Source: Chelydra serpentina | Lineage: Eukaryota; Chordata; Testudines; Chelydridae | Assembly (NCBI GenBank): GCA_037349315.1 | Contig: JBAIAC010000054.1 | Coordinates: forward strand, 5,332,001 to 5,396,000 | Length of the DNA: 64,000 bases | Reading direction: 5' to 3' | Shown: one piece after another, positions 9,993 to 44,462 of the stretch | How positions within the stretch are numbered: position 1 is the first letter of the stretch | How the letters are laid out: the number at the start of each line of letters is the position of its first letter | Program-made: the position numbers and the translations under genes | Notes under the pieces: model-generated | The model's database searches: none | What the model was told of the DNA's origin: nothing | The model's input: only the letters and a program-made list of their open reading frames with translations

Positions 9993-10731
9993 GATCTTAT
10001 TTGTTTTGCAGCCAAGCCCTTTCTGACTCCATCCCACAAGACAGGAACACAACCCTAGCCACAGAGAGCGCATGATGGAAATTGTCCACCCTCGTTCCTC
10101 CTGAAAACAGGATGCTGCAGAGAGGGTGAGACTGAGGGCACCTGCCCACATCCCGTCTTTCAGTGTCTGGAGCTTCCCAGTAGCAGGATTGGAAAGAGTC
10201 CCAGCCAACCTCCCTCCCCGCCCCCACAGATCTGTTGTTTGTTTCTTTACATTTAGTTTCTAGTTGCTCCATTGCCTACTATCACTGCCTGACTGTGATT
10301 GGATCACAGCATTGGGGGGCAGGAGCATAATTCCAAGGCCAGCATTGCAAGCAGGACTGGGCAAGGTGCAAATTGCATTGCTTCAGGTTGCAACACCTAG
10401 TGTCTTGTGACACTTGGTGTGTAGTGTCAATAACCGCAATTTATAAGAATTTGCTAATTTAAACAAGGGCTTAACTTTATGCACTGCAGGTATTCCCAGT
10501 GAGAACAAAGTCATGTGTGTCCGGGTAGCCAAATACATATAACTAGGCTTGGAAGGATTAGATTTTTGTCAGTAAATGTTGACAAATGTCAATTGCACCA
10601 TATACCCACAAACCTATGAAAAAATATTTCCATCAATAATCATTGGAATTTACAGATAGGCAAAGTGAGAAAAGCCTGGCTTGAGAACTTCTTAGAGTTT
10701 GATTTAAGGATATTTACTTCATATAGTTTGA
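9993..10731. other. Intergenic, no gene recognised
   Basis: AT-rich sequence; nothing recognised. Confidence 0.4.
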
Positions 10732-11805
10732 CATAGAATCATAGGACTGGAAGGGGCCTTGAAAGGTTCCCCAGTCCAGTCCCCTGCACTCATGACAGGA
10801 CTAAGTATTATCTCTAGACTATCCCTGATGGGGGGAGGGATAGCTCAGTGGGTTGAGCAGTGGCCTGCTTAAACCAGGGTGGTGAGTTCAATCCTTGGGG
10901 GGGCCACTTAGGGATCTGGGGCAAAATAAATCTGCCAGGGGACAAGTACTTGGTCCTGCTAGTGAAGGCAGGTTCTTCAAGTTCTAGGAGATTAGCATAT
11001 CTAAAAAATTGTGTAACCTGCTCTTAAAAATCTCCAGTGATGGAGATTCCACAACCTCTCTCGGCAATTTATTCTAGTGCTTGGCTACCTTGACAGTTAG
11101 GGAATTTTTCCTAATGCCCAACCTAAACCACCTTTGCTGCAATTTAAGCCCATTGCTTCTTGTCCTAGCCTCAGAGATTAAGGAAAACAATTTTTCTCCC
11201 TCCTCCTTGTAACAACTTTTTATGTACTTGAAAACTGTTATGTCCCCTCTCAGTCTTCTCTTCTCCAGACTAAACAAACCCAATTTTTTCAGTCTTCCCT
11301 CATAGGTCATGTTTTCTAGACCTTTAATAATTTTTGTTGCTCTTCCCTGGACTTTCTCCAATTTGTTCACATCTTTCCTGAAATGTGGCACCCAGAACTG
11401 GACACAAAACTCCAATTGAGGCCTAATCAGCGTGGTGTAGAGCGGAAGAATCATTTCTCGTGTCTTGCTTACAACACTCCTGCTAATACATCCCAGAATG
11501 TTTGGTTTTTTTGCAACAGCGTTACACTGTTGACTCATATTTAGCTTGTGATCCACTCTGACCCCCAGATCCCTTTCTGCAGTACTCCTGCCTAGGCAGT
11601 CATTTCCCATTGTGTATGTGTGCAACTGATTGTTCCTTCCTAAGCGGAGTACTTTGCATTTGTCCTTATTGAATCTCATCCTATTGACTTCAGACCATTT
11701 CTCCTGTTTGTCCATATTTTGAATTTTAATCCGATCCTCCAAAGCACTTGCAACCCCTCCCAGCTTGGTATCAGCCACAAACTTTATAAGTGTACTCTCT
11801 ATGGC
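10732..11805 (-). pseudogene. CR1 LINE, 3' third with long open frame
   Basis: A 5'-truncated CR1 on the minus strand. Its 3' end is near 10732 (CATAGAATCATAGGACTGG). A 234 aa frame at 11074-11778 covers the ORF2 region after the RT core, with [26 protein letters not shown] and KLGLFSLEKRRLRGD, typical of CR1. The RT core itself is absent. The frame being open over 700 bp suggests a fairly young copy. A tRNA-derived SINE (10828-11007) is inserted in its 3' UTR. Confidence 0.85.
10828..11007 (+). repeat. tRNA-derived SINE inside CR1
   Basis: A Pol III A box (GGGATAGCTCAGTGGGTTGA) and B box-like GGTGAGTTCAATCC are followed by a non-tRNA body and GTTCTAGGAGATTAGCATAT. Typical of turtle tRNA-SINEs. 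The CR1 sequence resumes after it. Confidence 0.75.
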
Positions 11806-12960
11806 TCTCTCCTGCAGGCATAGCGTGGCTACATAGGAGACCTTACAGTGGCGCAGACATGGCTGTAGTGAATATTTGGGATGTCAGTCTTCCACTGATG
11901 TGGTGGCATGTGAAGAAGCAGGATGCTGCTGGAGAGAGTGGAAAGAGTTCAGAGAGGCAGTGGTGGAGCTAAAGGAATGGAAAAAGTGGTGATGGAAATC
12001 ACATTGTCATCATATGACTTAAAGACTAAGCATAAACTTCTGTTATAGGTGAGAGAAAATAAATGTAGAAAGAAAAATCGTAGATTGCAAAACCCAAATA
12101 AAGCCAGAGGAAGCATTAAAACAGAAAACACTGAGATGTGATTGCTCAGCTCCTAGAATCAATTAATTGTTATTCACACCATATATTAAATAGTGCAATG
12201 GCATCCATCGGCACTAGGTAACTGATGGTGCGTTGAAGGACAAAAAGAGTCATAAAAATACCATTTTTCAAATGATGAAATGTTCTGAGTGAAACGGTAT
12301 TTAGAGGGGAATCCAGGAAATGCAATACCAGTCAGGCAATGAGGACAGCAGTTAAGACAACCCTGTGAACTGCTAAGCGGCTAGACGCAGATGGGTTGCA
12401 CAGATGTAAACTGACAAGGAATCCTTATAGGGCTTAATCTTGCTCCCATGTCAGTCAGTGGCATTGACGTGAATGGGTCAGCCCTTTAAACACCAAAAAC
12501 GTATGATCACGAGGAAAGTTTTTAGGGTGGCACATTGCCCTGAAGGCAGCTCAGTTCATCCTTTCAGACAAAATGCATTTCACCCAGGCTCCAGTGGTTC
12601 TCAGCTAGGGGTACGTGGTTACATAAACAGCACTAGTGAAGTCAAAATTTCATAGACAGTGACTTGTTTACACTGCGCTATATACACTGAAATGTACGTA
12701 CAATATTTATATTCCAATCACTTTATTTTAGAATTATATGGTACCAGTGAGAAAGGAAGCAGTTGTTCAGTACCAGTGGCTGTGACACGTGTATTTTTAT
12801 GTCTAATTTTGTAAGGCAGGAGTTTTTAAGTGAGGTGAAACTGGGGGGGGAACCGCAAGCCAAATCAGACTCTGGAAAGGGGCACAGTCGGCTGGTAAGG
12901 TTGAGAACCACTGGGCTACACTCGGCAGTTAACAGCCCAGCCCTGGGGAGCGAGCGCTGT
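11806..12960. other. Intergenic, no gene recognised
   Basis: AT-rich unique-looking sequence before the UAP1L1 promoter. No gene or repeat recognised. Confidence 0.4.
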
Positions 12961-12962
12961 TA

Positions 12963-13082
12963 GGGTGACCAGACAGCAAGTGTGAAAGATCGGGACAGGA
13001 GGTGGGGGGTAACAGGAGCCTATATAAGAAAAAGACCCCAAAATCGGGACTGTCCCTATAAAATTGGGATATCTGGTCACCC
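12963..13082. mobile_element. TA-flanked short inverted-repeat element
   Basis: GGGTGACCAGA at the left and TCTGGTCACCC at the right form perfect inverted ends, flanked by TA on each side (12961-12962, 13083-13084). Length 120 bp, no ORF. Fits a Tc1/mariner-type MITE. It ends about 250 bp before the UAP1L1 start codon. Confidence 0.8.
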
Positions 13083-13084
13083 TA

Positions 13085-13330
13085 GCTGAGATGGGCCAGG
13101 CAGGCAGAGGAAGACGCCTCTCTGCCTCTCCCTCCCCCCTCCTTCTCCTGGGCTCCCCCCTCCTCTGGCCGTTCGTCGCCCCTTTCCTAACCCATCTCCC
13201 GCCCCCGTGTCCCCGCCCTGCCCGGAGCAGGAAGCAGAGGCCGGCCGGCGGCAAGGCAGGGCTGAGGCCGGGCCGAGCGCGCCCCCAGAGCGAGCCAGGC
13301 GCCGCAAGGGAGCAGGGGCCGGAGCCGGGC
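13085..13330 (+). promoter_or_regulatory. UAP1L1: UAP1L1 promoter and 5' UTR region (CpG island)
   Basis: CpG-dense, TATA-less sequence leads into the start codon and the island continues into exon 1 and intron 1 to about 13.9 kb. The transcription start cannot be fixed from sequence. A MITE borders the island upstream. Confidence 0.6.
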
Positions 13331-36085
<22,755 letters not shown>

Positions 36086-38440
36086 ATGAAGAAAAAAAAT
36101 AAAAATCTGGCCATCATCTCTATGCTGGAAACAGACATTGCTAAACCGTTGGCTTTGTTATTAATGATAGAGATAACTGATTGGGTAGCAATTAAGCTGA
36201 CAAATATATAGACACATACTCTAATTCTGTTTGCTAACTTTGAAGGCAGCATCTTTACCTCAGCATACCTGTAGTTTCAGGTATGAATGAAGTTATATTT
36301 GTGCTTCCAGTTACTAAACAGATTTTATTTGTGCATTTGAGCCTTTTCCTTTTATTTTAGAAGAGCCATTGAGACCAAATCCATCTGCTTTGCAGTTTAA
36401 CGGGTCTAATTCTCCTCTCACTACGTCTTATTCCCAACGACATTATTGGGAGTCGTGTGTGAATATGAAGAAGATTAATTTGATGCCCAATTCTGTAAAG
36501 TGCTGACCACACTCAAGTCCCATTCCACCTTGAAGGATTGGGCTCTTTCTCCTGAATATCTGGGTTGGTTTTTTTAACCTAATCCTGCAACGATCCCAAT
36601 TCTGCAATCATTGCTGATGAATGGTGCTCACTCAAGGAGCCCAAATGCATAGAATTGAGGCTTACTTCATTGAGGCTCTTGGTGTGAAGAAGTGTTTCTT
36701 AACATAAGGGTTGCAGAATTGGGAATAAAAGACTTGCATGTCCAGGAGTCACCTCACCAACAAAATATAAAGGAGATATGCAGGTTAGAGGGATTCTACT
36801 TGGCACAGTGCTACATTTTAAGGTTGTGATCTAGTCTTTAAAAATCAGTATAAAAATGTTTTTACAAGATCCTTCAACTTCTTTTGTCCTGAGGTGAACT
36901 TTTTTCCATTTTGCTTTATAACATATCTCTAATGTTTGGACTTTACTTAAGTGCCTTAAAACAATAATTGGAACAAATCCAGGTGGTAGTGGTAGAGAAA
37001 ACTTTTAAATCCAAAGGGGAAGAACTATTTACTCCCAGCATAAACTGTGTAAGCAATAAAACAGCAATAATGTGCCTTCACAACCTAGTGGAAGGATATG
37101 TGTCCAGTACTCCTGCCTTCCTTGAAGTGTTGTATTACTTGTCATAACTTCCTTCTTAAAGTTATCTTTAAATAATGTTTAGTGAAAAGTGCAAGATTGA
37201 GAACCTGGGTTATTAATTAACAGAGCATGTGTAGCAAACTGCATCTCAATCCTGATCTAGGAGAATCACCTGTAAGGAAGAGGTGGAAGTCCCTTCTCCT
37301 TGGACTATGCAGTGCTTACTCCTTGACACTGTTGTGCTTTGTGATGTGGAATACAAATCCACTGAAACCTGCGCCAAAGTCATTTCATAGGTATAAAAAT
37401 ATACGGAGAGTCTATTGACCAAATAGTGCATTTGCAGATGCAGTTCTACAGGTATCTTCACAGTCAGAAACTTTGTCACCCAGAGTCCTTTCCCCCCCAC
37501 CCCCAATAACAGCCATTTTATAAAGCTAAAGAAAGCAATTGGGGAATATATTTAATTTGGATTCTGATATTTCAGCTGCCCCAACCAGGAAATTGCTGTA
37601 CCTGTTATTAAACGTAAATCTTTTTTATAAATTAAGAGTTAGAGCGAATTTTTAAAACTCCTGCCTCTGAACTGCACCCAGAATTTTGGCGAAATATAAA
37701 AATAGCCTGTAGAGGGATTGTAATTTATGCACTGGGCGCATAATTTCTTAAGAAAGACTCTAAATTTAGTCTTCCAGATTTGCATGTGTGAGTTCTATCT
37801 GCACATATGAGTGGCAAATGGCCATTTGCACATGCAGATCACTAATTGCATCCCTAATTACTTCATTATCATGCGTAACTGGTACCTTAAAGCTTGATTG
37901 TAAATTAAGCACTTGCCTTTGACAGTTCCATCTATAATCTAAATTGCAGGATTTTCCTGAGGTAATGCTATTTCAGTCAGTCAAGTTACTGAATGATAGC
38001 TGAAGACAAATCACACTGTATCTCTGTGACTGATGCTTGTTAAGTCAGGCACAGGTTTCTTTCCTGCAGAGTGCCTCTGCCAAATGAATACATTTTCTTC
38101 GGAGCCTGAATTACAGTTCAGCCCAACATACTTTCATCCCATGAACATGTAGCTCCAGATACGGGTTTTTATACTGTGTTTTCAAATAGGAGCTGAATGA
38201 GAATGCTGAATGTTCTTTTCCTGACTCTTTGTGCCTTAAACTGGAACATTAAAACGGATTTGAAGGGAACTTCTTAAATACTAATTATGTGTATCTGTCA
38301 TGTATTGGGTTAAAATCATTCTAGCATTTATGATGAATGACACTTTTTACAAAACAAAGGGTGATCACTCTTTTATGTCTCCCAAAGTTTTCTTGACTAC
38401 AGTTCTATAATAAAGATATTGCTATGATTTCTAGTAGGTT
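36086..38440 (+). other. UAP1L1: Probable UAP1L1 3' UTR
   Basis: AT-rich sequence with few repeats follows the stop. AATAAA occurs at 36098 (probably too close to the stop), 36724, 37055 and 38409. Which is used cannot be decided from sequence; the repeat-poor character to about 38.4 kb fits a long UTR. Confidence 0.45.
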
Positions 38441-39243
38441 TTCATCTGTATTTCTTACATCTGGGTAATACTCTGGTATTTTGTCCCTGGATATCATGGA
38501 TGTTGCCATTGCTGCTGTGGAATACAAGCATAGTATTATTGATGATCTGTTTTAAAGATATCAGCGTAGTGCACTTTCTTCCAAGATTATGACAATAACC
38601 CAGAAATGGAGCACAATAGATGAATTTTGACATTATGTGGGATGTATTTTTCAGCAGAACATTTTTTCATAGCCTCAATTTTTCAGACTGATCAGCTTTA
38701 AATTAAAATAGGATAACAGGCTAAGTGGGATGGAGTTAAATTTGGGTCTAAAATAGGTGGTGTGCCTCTTGATAACATACAGTGGAGCTCTGAATTCAGT
38801 TTCACAGCTGTTGTTTATATAGAAATTTACACCAAGGTGATAAGTGGAATAACACTTTTATTCTAACATCACACATTAGCAATCACTTTTAAAAGGGGCC
38901 CTATTTATGGAACATTCTGCAGGAAAATCCTAGTGATTCTTCACAAGTGGCAGATTGGTGATGTCTCTGCTGGTTTGCTGGGCTCTAGTACTTTAATAAT
39001 CCAAGGAGGAGCGTTGTACATCCTCCCATTCCTTCCTCCACCCATCAGGATGAGTTTTCAAAACAAGCTGAGTTTTTTAAACTGCATGAATTGATGATTT
39101 ATTACCAAAGGAAAATAAATACCTGGAAATTATACCAAACGCTTCAGGACTCTGTGAATTCATTGGTCTTTCTTTCTGTAGAGTTTTATAACTACCAGCC
39201 TAGTTTTTTATATTTTTCTCTTTTTAATCCTGAAACACCAGAC

Positions 39244-39653
39244 CAGGGGTGGCCAACCTGAGCCTGAGAAGGAGCCAAAATTTACAAATGTACATTGCCA
39301 AAGAGCCACAGTAATAAGTCAGTAGCCCCCCAGCAGCTCCCACAACCCGCTCCCAGCGTCTCCCATCCACCAGCAGCTCCACCAATCAGCGCCTTCCCCT
39401 CCCTCCCAATCAGCTGTTTTGTGGGGTGCAGGAGGCTCTGGGGGGAAGGGGGAGGAGTGAGGGCATGACAGGCTCAGGGGAGGGCACAGGAAGGGGTGGG
39501 GTGGGGGCAGGGCCTGTGGCAGAGCCAGGGGTTGAGCAATGAGCACCCCCTGGCACATTGGAAAGTTGGCGCCTGTAGCTCCAGCCCCAGAGTCGGTGCC
39601 TGTACAAGGAGCCGCATATTAACTTCTGAAGAGCCACAGGTTGGCCACGCCTA
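39244..39653. mobile_element. hAT-like nonautonomous element
   Basis: Ends CAGGGGTGGCCAACCTGAG and CACAGGTTGGCCACGCCTA; flanks CACCAGAC and CACTAGAA agree at 6 of 8. GC-rich interior, no transposase. Confidence 0.75.
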
Positions 39654-40260
39654 CACTAGAAAAAGTGAAGGCTTTCAGTTTTATTTGTAAATCTAGTGTC
39701 AGATGGGCTCCCGTCTAAGTACTAGCCAGGCCTGAGATGATTTAGCTTCTGAGATCAGACAAGCATTTTCTGTTAATTTACTGCCAGTCTGATAGTGATG
39801 AGAAATGGAGTCCACTTGTAGAACTGATAGGACATGGGCAGCTGCAAACTCCCTCTGTCCCCATTGTGCGTCAGACCTGACCTGGAGGGGGACCTACCTC
39901 TAGGGTGTAGAAGATAGACCAAGGATTGAGCAAATATGAAGATAGGATTATTTTCTGAGGTTACAACATGGTCTACTGATTATGATCAATGGTGATGGTA
40001 GGCTTTGTCCTGTTGGACTGGACCACTCGGGATAAAATAGTACTTAAAGCACCAACCCCATTCACATAATCTGCCAAACAGCTGATAGTCGATGATAGTC
40101 ACTGACGTTCAAAGCAGCGAGCTAGATCTGAAAGGTTCCACGTTTCTTTACCAACCTTATGTGCCAACTTTTATTTAACTACTATGGTGTAGTCTACAGT
40201 AATGGCCCCAAACATTATTCCTCACAATACCTATAATTCAGTGTTTTAGCATAGCTGCCA

Positions 40261-40430
40261 GCTGTTGACTGCTAGAAGCTGGGACTGGACAACAGGGTGG
40301 ATCATGTGATAAACTGCCCAGCTCTGTTCACTTTCTCTGAAGCAGCTGGCATTAGCCACTGTGAGAAGACAGGATACTGGGCTAGATGGACCATTGGTCT
40401 GACCCAACATGGCCATTCTTATGTCCACAT
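40261..40430 (+). repeat. CR1 3' UTR fragment, sense
   Basis: GACAGGATACTGGGCTAGAT and GGTCTGACCCAACATGGCCA are the usual turtle CR1 3' end phrases. Confidence 0.75.
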
Positions 40431-40654
40431 TTGGCTGCAATTATTCTGGTTTTGGCAATTCATGAGTGTTCTTAAGCCTAACCACTGTTCTGAGGACCTG
40501 AGCAGCTACCACGTTCTGTAAGGTTGACCTCCTCATAGGGGTTACTGGCTGATTACTCACCCAGGTCATGTGGACAGCTAGAATTTTGCAAAGTTGCTGG
40601 GCATAAACCAAACTCTGGTCCACATGTGTTTGTTAGAGATATTGGTGTATGCAG

Positions 40655-40715
40655 TGTTGTTGTAGCTGTGTTGGTCCCAGGATATTAGAGACAGAAGGTG
40701 GATGAGGTAAAAAAC
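40655..40715. repeat. Short interspersed fragment
   Basis: TGTAGCTGTGTTGGTCCCAG and GATATTAGAGACAGAAGGTG form a phrase common in turtle DNA. Family unknown. Confidence 0.4.
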
Positions 40716-40724
40716 GGTTACTCA

Positions 40725-43080
40725 CTGTCTCGTAACTTCTTCAAGAAGTTTTGCTCATATCCATTCCAATTAGGTAGGTGCACGCTGTGTGCACAGTCGT
40801 CAGAAAGTTTTCCCTTAGCAGCTCCTGTCGGGTTGGCTGTGGAGCCCCCTGGAGGGGTGTCTTCATGGCGCTGAATATATGCCCTTGCCACTCCTCAGTT
40901 TCTTCTTGCCAGCTACTTCGACAGAGCAGTAAGAGGGTGGGTATTGGTATGGACATGAGCGAAAAAATTCTCAATAGTAACTCAGAGCCCTCCCCATCTA
41001 GTGTCTCACTTCCAGCCATTGGAGATATTCGCTAATAGCAGTTGTGGATGGGTCATATACCATTGTAGGCAACCTATTCATATCATCTCCTCCATAAACT
41101 TATCAAGCTCAGTCTTGAAACAAATTAGGTTTTCTGCCCACACTAGTCCCCTGGAAGGCTGTTCCAGAACTTCACTCCTCCGATGGTGGGTGAGGTTGCA
41201 ATGTGGCCTGCAATGTGCAGGAGGTCAGACTAGATGATCATGATGGTCCCTTCTGACCTTAAAGTCTAATGTCTGAGTCTGAGTCTAACACATCTCAAAG
41301 AACAACAGTTACGAGAAGGTGTATTTTTTTTCGTTGAGTGATTGCAGAACATTGGGCACTTTCTGTTGCCCCGGGTGGCGAATAAGATTGACCTGGGGTA
41401 ACCCCCACCTTTGGAAGATGGAGTGTATGACATCCGGCCGGATGAACCACTCGTGATTGCGGAAGGACCTGCTGACGTGGTCCGCCAGTGCGTTCTGAAC
41501 TCCTGGCAGATAGGATGCTTCCAGGTGAATGGAGTGGGCTATGCAGAACTCCCATAGTTAGAGGGCTTCCCGACATAGGGGAGAGGAGTGGGCTCCACCC
41601 TGCTTGTTGATGTAAAACATGGCAGAAGTGTTGTCCGTCATAACTGCCATGCACTGGCCTTGTAGTCAGGCCTGGAAGGTTTGGCATGCTAGTCGCACCG
41701 CCCTCAGCTCCTTGATATTGATATGGAGTGAGAGCTCGTCCTGTGACCAAAAGCCTTGTGTTTGGAGGTCTCCCAAATGCGCGCCCCATCCCAGAGCTGA
41801 CACTTCCGTTACCAGGGACAAGGAGGGCTGGGGGGGCTGTTGAAGGGGACTCCTTCGCACACTGTCTGAGGGTCGAGCCACCATTGGAGGGACTCGAGCA
41901 CTTACTCTGGAACCGTGACCACTGAGTTTAGGCTGTCGTGCCCTGGGCGATAGGCCGAAGCGAGACACACCTGGAATGGTCTGAGCCTCAGCGTGGCATG
42001 TCGGATCACATAAGTGCAGGCTGCCATGTGGTCAAGGAGACTCAGCCATCCCCTTGCTGTAGTGGTGGGGTACTGCCTGAGGCGTTGAATGATGTCTGTC
42101 ATGTCTTGGAATCGGGACTCCGGCAAAAGCACTCTTGCTTGAACCGAGTCCAACACCGCTCCGATAAACTCTATTCTTTGGGTCAGTGAGAAGGTTGACT
42201 TGTTCTCATTGAGGAGGAGACCCAGTCTCTCAAAAGTGGATCTGACTAAACGGACTTGAGACTCCACCTGCTCCCTGGTGCGCCCCCTGAGAAGCCAGTT
42301 GTTGAGGTAGGGGTATACCTGCACCTTCCTCCTTCAGAGGAAGGCTGCTACGACCGACATGCACTTGGTGAACTGATAATGTTTGTGGTCGACCACAAAC
42401 CATAGGAATCTTCTGTGTGCAGGCTGAATAGCTATGTGAAAGTACACATCTTTCATGTCAAGGGCGGCGTACCAGACTCCCGGATCCAGAGAAGGGATAA
42501 TTGTACAGAGGGAGACCATGCGGAACTTCAACTTCACCATGAACTTGTTGAGTCCTCACAGATCAAGAATGGGTCTGAAAACACTCTTGGGTTGGGGGAT
42601 TAGGGAGTATCAGGAATAGAATCCCTTGCCCCTGAGCTCCTGAGGAACCTCCTCCACCACTCCTATGGTGAGGAGCGTCTGCGCCTCCTGGATAAGGAGT
42701 TGCTCGTGAGAGGAGTCCCTGAAGAGGGATGGGGAAAGGGGGCGGGAGGGAGGATAGGAGCAGAATGTGGGAGAATATCCCACTTCTACCATACGAAGAA
42801 CCCAGCAGTCCAAAGTTATTTGGGACCAAGCACTGTAGAAGTGGGATAGACGGTTCAAAAAACATGGGGAAGGATCTGGTGCTGAGACAGGTGCTCCGTC
42901 CTCGAGTGGACCTTCAAAAGGCCTGCTTTGAGCCCAATGAAGGTTTGGTGGGGCCCTGTCCCTGCCCAGGAGGAGGATGGGAGGGCTTGTGCCTGCCATT
43001 CCTGCCCCTATGTCTATAAAAGTCCTGCCTTGGATGAGGAGGATATGATCTCTGTTGTTGTTGGGGCTGGAGTACCCATG
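40725..43080 (-). pseudogene. DIRS-type retrotransposon relic
   Basis: Minus-strand frames in order give the RT N-part (GVVEEVPQELRGKGFYS, 42610-43152), the RT core (YAALDMKDVYFHIAIQPAHR, 42334-42540), the palm (QVYPYLNNWLLRGRT, 41902-42324) and RNase H (ALGWGAHL, LHINIKELRAVRLACQTF, 41666-41968). They continue toward 41295 with a TDNTSAMFYINKQGG-like stretch. These are DIRS signatures. Frames are broken several times, and the catalytic LDDW motif reads LNNW. A terminal-like part at 40725-40985 shares words with 41295-41330 (CTCGTAACT, CATATCCATTCC). No tyrosine recombinase was seen. Confidence 0.8.
41035..41285. repeat. CR1-like fragments inside the DIRS relic
   Basis: ATAAACTTATCAAGCTCAGT and CTGGAAGGCTGTTCCAGAAC, then AGGTCAGACTAGATGATCAT with CTTCTGACCTTAAAGTCT, are CR1-type phrases. 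They lie between two parts of the DIRS element. Confidence 0.65.
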
Positions 43081-43089
43081 GAGAAAAAC

Positions 43090-43445
43090 TAGTGGGTGCT
43101 CTGCATGCACCGGCAGCCAAGCTCCCCTCCCCACCCCCCGACCCCATCTCACCTCCGCCTCCTCCCCTGAGCGTGCCGCATCCCCGCTCCTCCGCCTACC
43201 TCCCAGCGCTTGCTGCCACCAAACAGCTGTAGCAAGCTCCAGGAGGGAGGGGGGAGGAGCGGGAACACAGCACGCTCATGGGAAGAGGCGGGGCTGGGTG
43301 GCGGATTTGGGGAAGGAGTCAGAATAGGGGCAGGGAGAGGGCGAAGTTGGGGCAGGGACTTTGGGGAAGGGGTTGGAATGGGGGCGGGGATGGAGTCGGG
43401 CCGAGTGGGGTCGAGCACCCACTGGCGCGAGTAGAAGTCGGCGCC
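43090..43445. repeat. GC-rich hAT-type filler element
   Basis: GTGGGTGCTC near 43090 and GAGCACCCAC near 43411 are inverted. The interior has repeated GGGGCGGGG-like runs. No coding function. Confidence 0.5.
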
Positions 43446-43849
43446 TACGGCCTCACCCCCACTGTGGTTGCATTGTTGACAGGTGAAATGATCCCTATCT
43501 GTAGCCAAAGTGTAATCAAATTCTGCACTAAGTGCCCTGCCTGGCTGGTGGATGTAGGGTTACCATCTGGCCGGTATTTGACTGGCCTGGCCAGTTATTT
43601 TTTATGGTTTTGCCAGAAAAATAATGTAATCTGCTGAGTTTTTTTAAAGGGGGTCTAAAGCTTTGCATTATTATCACAATACACTGGGATATCCAGTGTT
43701 AAAAGTTTCTGTGTCCAGCCAAAGATGTTCCCACCTCCGCCGTCTAAGCGATAACAGATCAAAACTGTTGGCAATCCAGCAACCGTCTGCCACCAACACA
43801 CAAGTGCACGGCACGCATGTGAGAGAGGGCTGGAGTCGCACGAGAGTGA

Positions 43850-44339
43850 GGAGGCGTGCGAGGTTACCGATCTCTTATCTATAGGCGTTATCTCTCTAGA
43901 GACTATAAGTGGCTGTTGAAGCGGGTGTGTGGTAGGGTTGGGATTGTGGTAGGTTTGCCTTGGGGGAGGGTGCTGGGTGGTTGGGGTTTTTTTTTTTGCA
44001 TTTCAAAGGTGATACCCCTAGGTGGCTGTCTGGGGGGGCACGTTTCACAATGAGGTTTGCTCCCCCTCGCAGGGGCGCAATGAGCGATAACGGGGAGAAG
44101 GGCATCGCTGGTGCCCCCATGGCAGGCAAGGCCAGGCGTTGCTAAGGCATGCCAGCGGGAGGCTGTTGCTATGGGCGCCATAGAGTCCCGCTAGGGCGTG
44201 AGGCTAGAGAGGCACCCGGAAGCGGGCTCGTCTGGCGCGGCTGGGAGGCTGCGGGGCAGGATAATGGCGGTTGGGGCGGACGGCGGCTGGCGGGTGGGAG
44301 CTGTGCGCGCGCCGGGCGCTGCGTCCTGAAGCCGCCGCT
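43850..44339 (+). promoter_or_regulatory. MAN1B1: MAN1B1 promoter and 5' UTR region (CpG island)
   Basis: CpG content rises from about 44.1 kb into exon 1. ATGGCGG at 44264-44270 (in ATAATGGCGGTTG) resembles the YY1 site often near TATA-less starts. An in-frame stop at 44262 shows the coding frame opens downstream of it. Confidence 0.55.
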
Positions 44340-44462
44340 ATGTACTCGGCGTCGCCGCCGCCGAGACGGGACTTCATCTCGGTGACCCTGAGCCCCGGGG
44401 AGGCGGCGGGGGCAGGCGGCTACAACAACAGCAAGGCCTGGAGGAGGCGCTCCTGCTGGAGG
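44340..44462 (+). CDS. MAN1B1: MAN1B1 coding exon 1
   Basis: Residues 1-41, [20 protein letters not shown] onward. Context GCCGCTATGT. This is the first in-frame ATG after the stop at 44262. Donor GGAGG|GTGAGG. Confidence 0.9.

Noticed and set aside
10840..10905. A tRNA gene
   Set aside because: A and B boxes are present but no cloverleaf or anticodon arm forms, and the SINE body follows. It is a tRNA-derived SINE.
36098..36103. AATAAA 12 bp after the UAP1L1 stop as the polyadenylation signal
   Set aside because: It would leave a UTR of about 30 nt. Later signals at 36724, 37055 and 38409 are more plausible.
44271..44339. Upstream extension of MAN1B1 coding (23 codons)
   Set aside because: It would need a TTG start. 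The frame has a stop at 44262 and no ATG before 44340.
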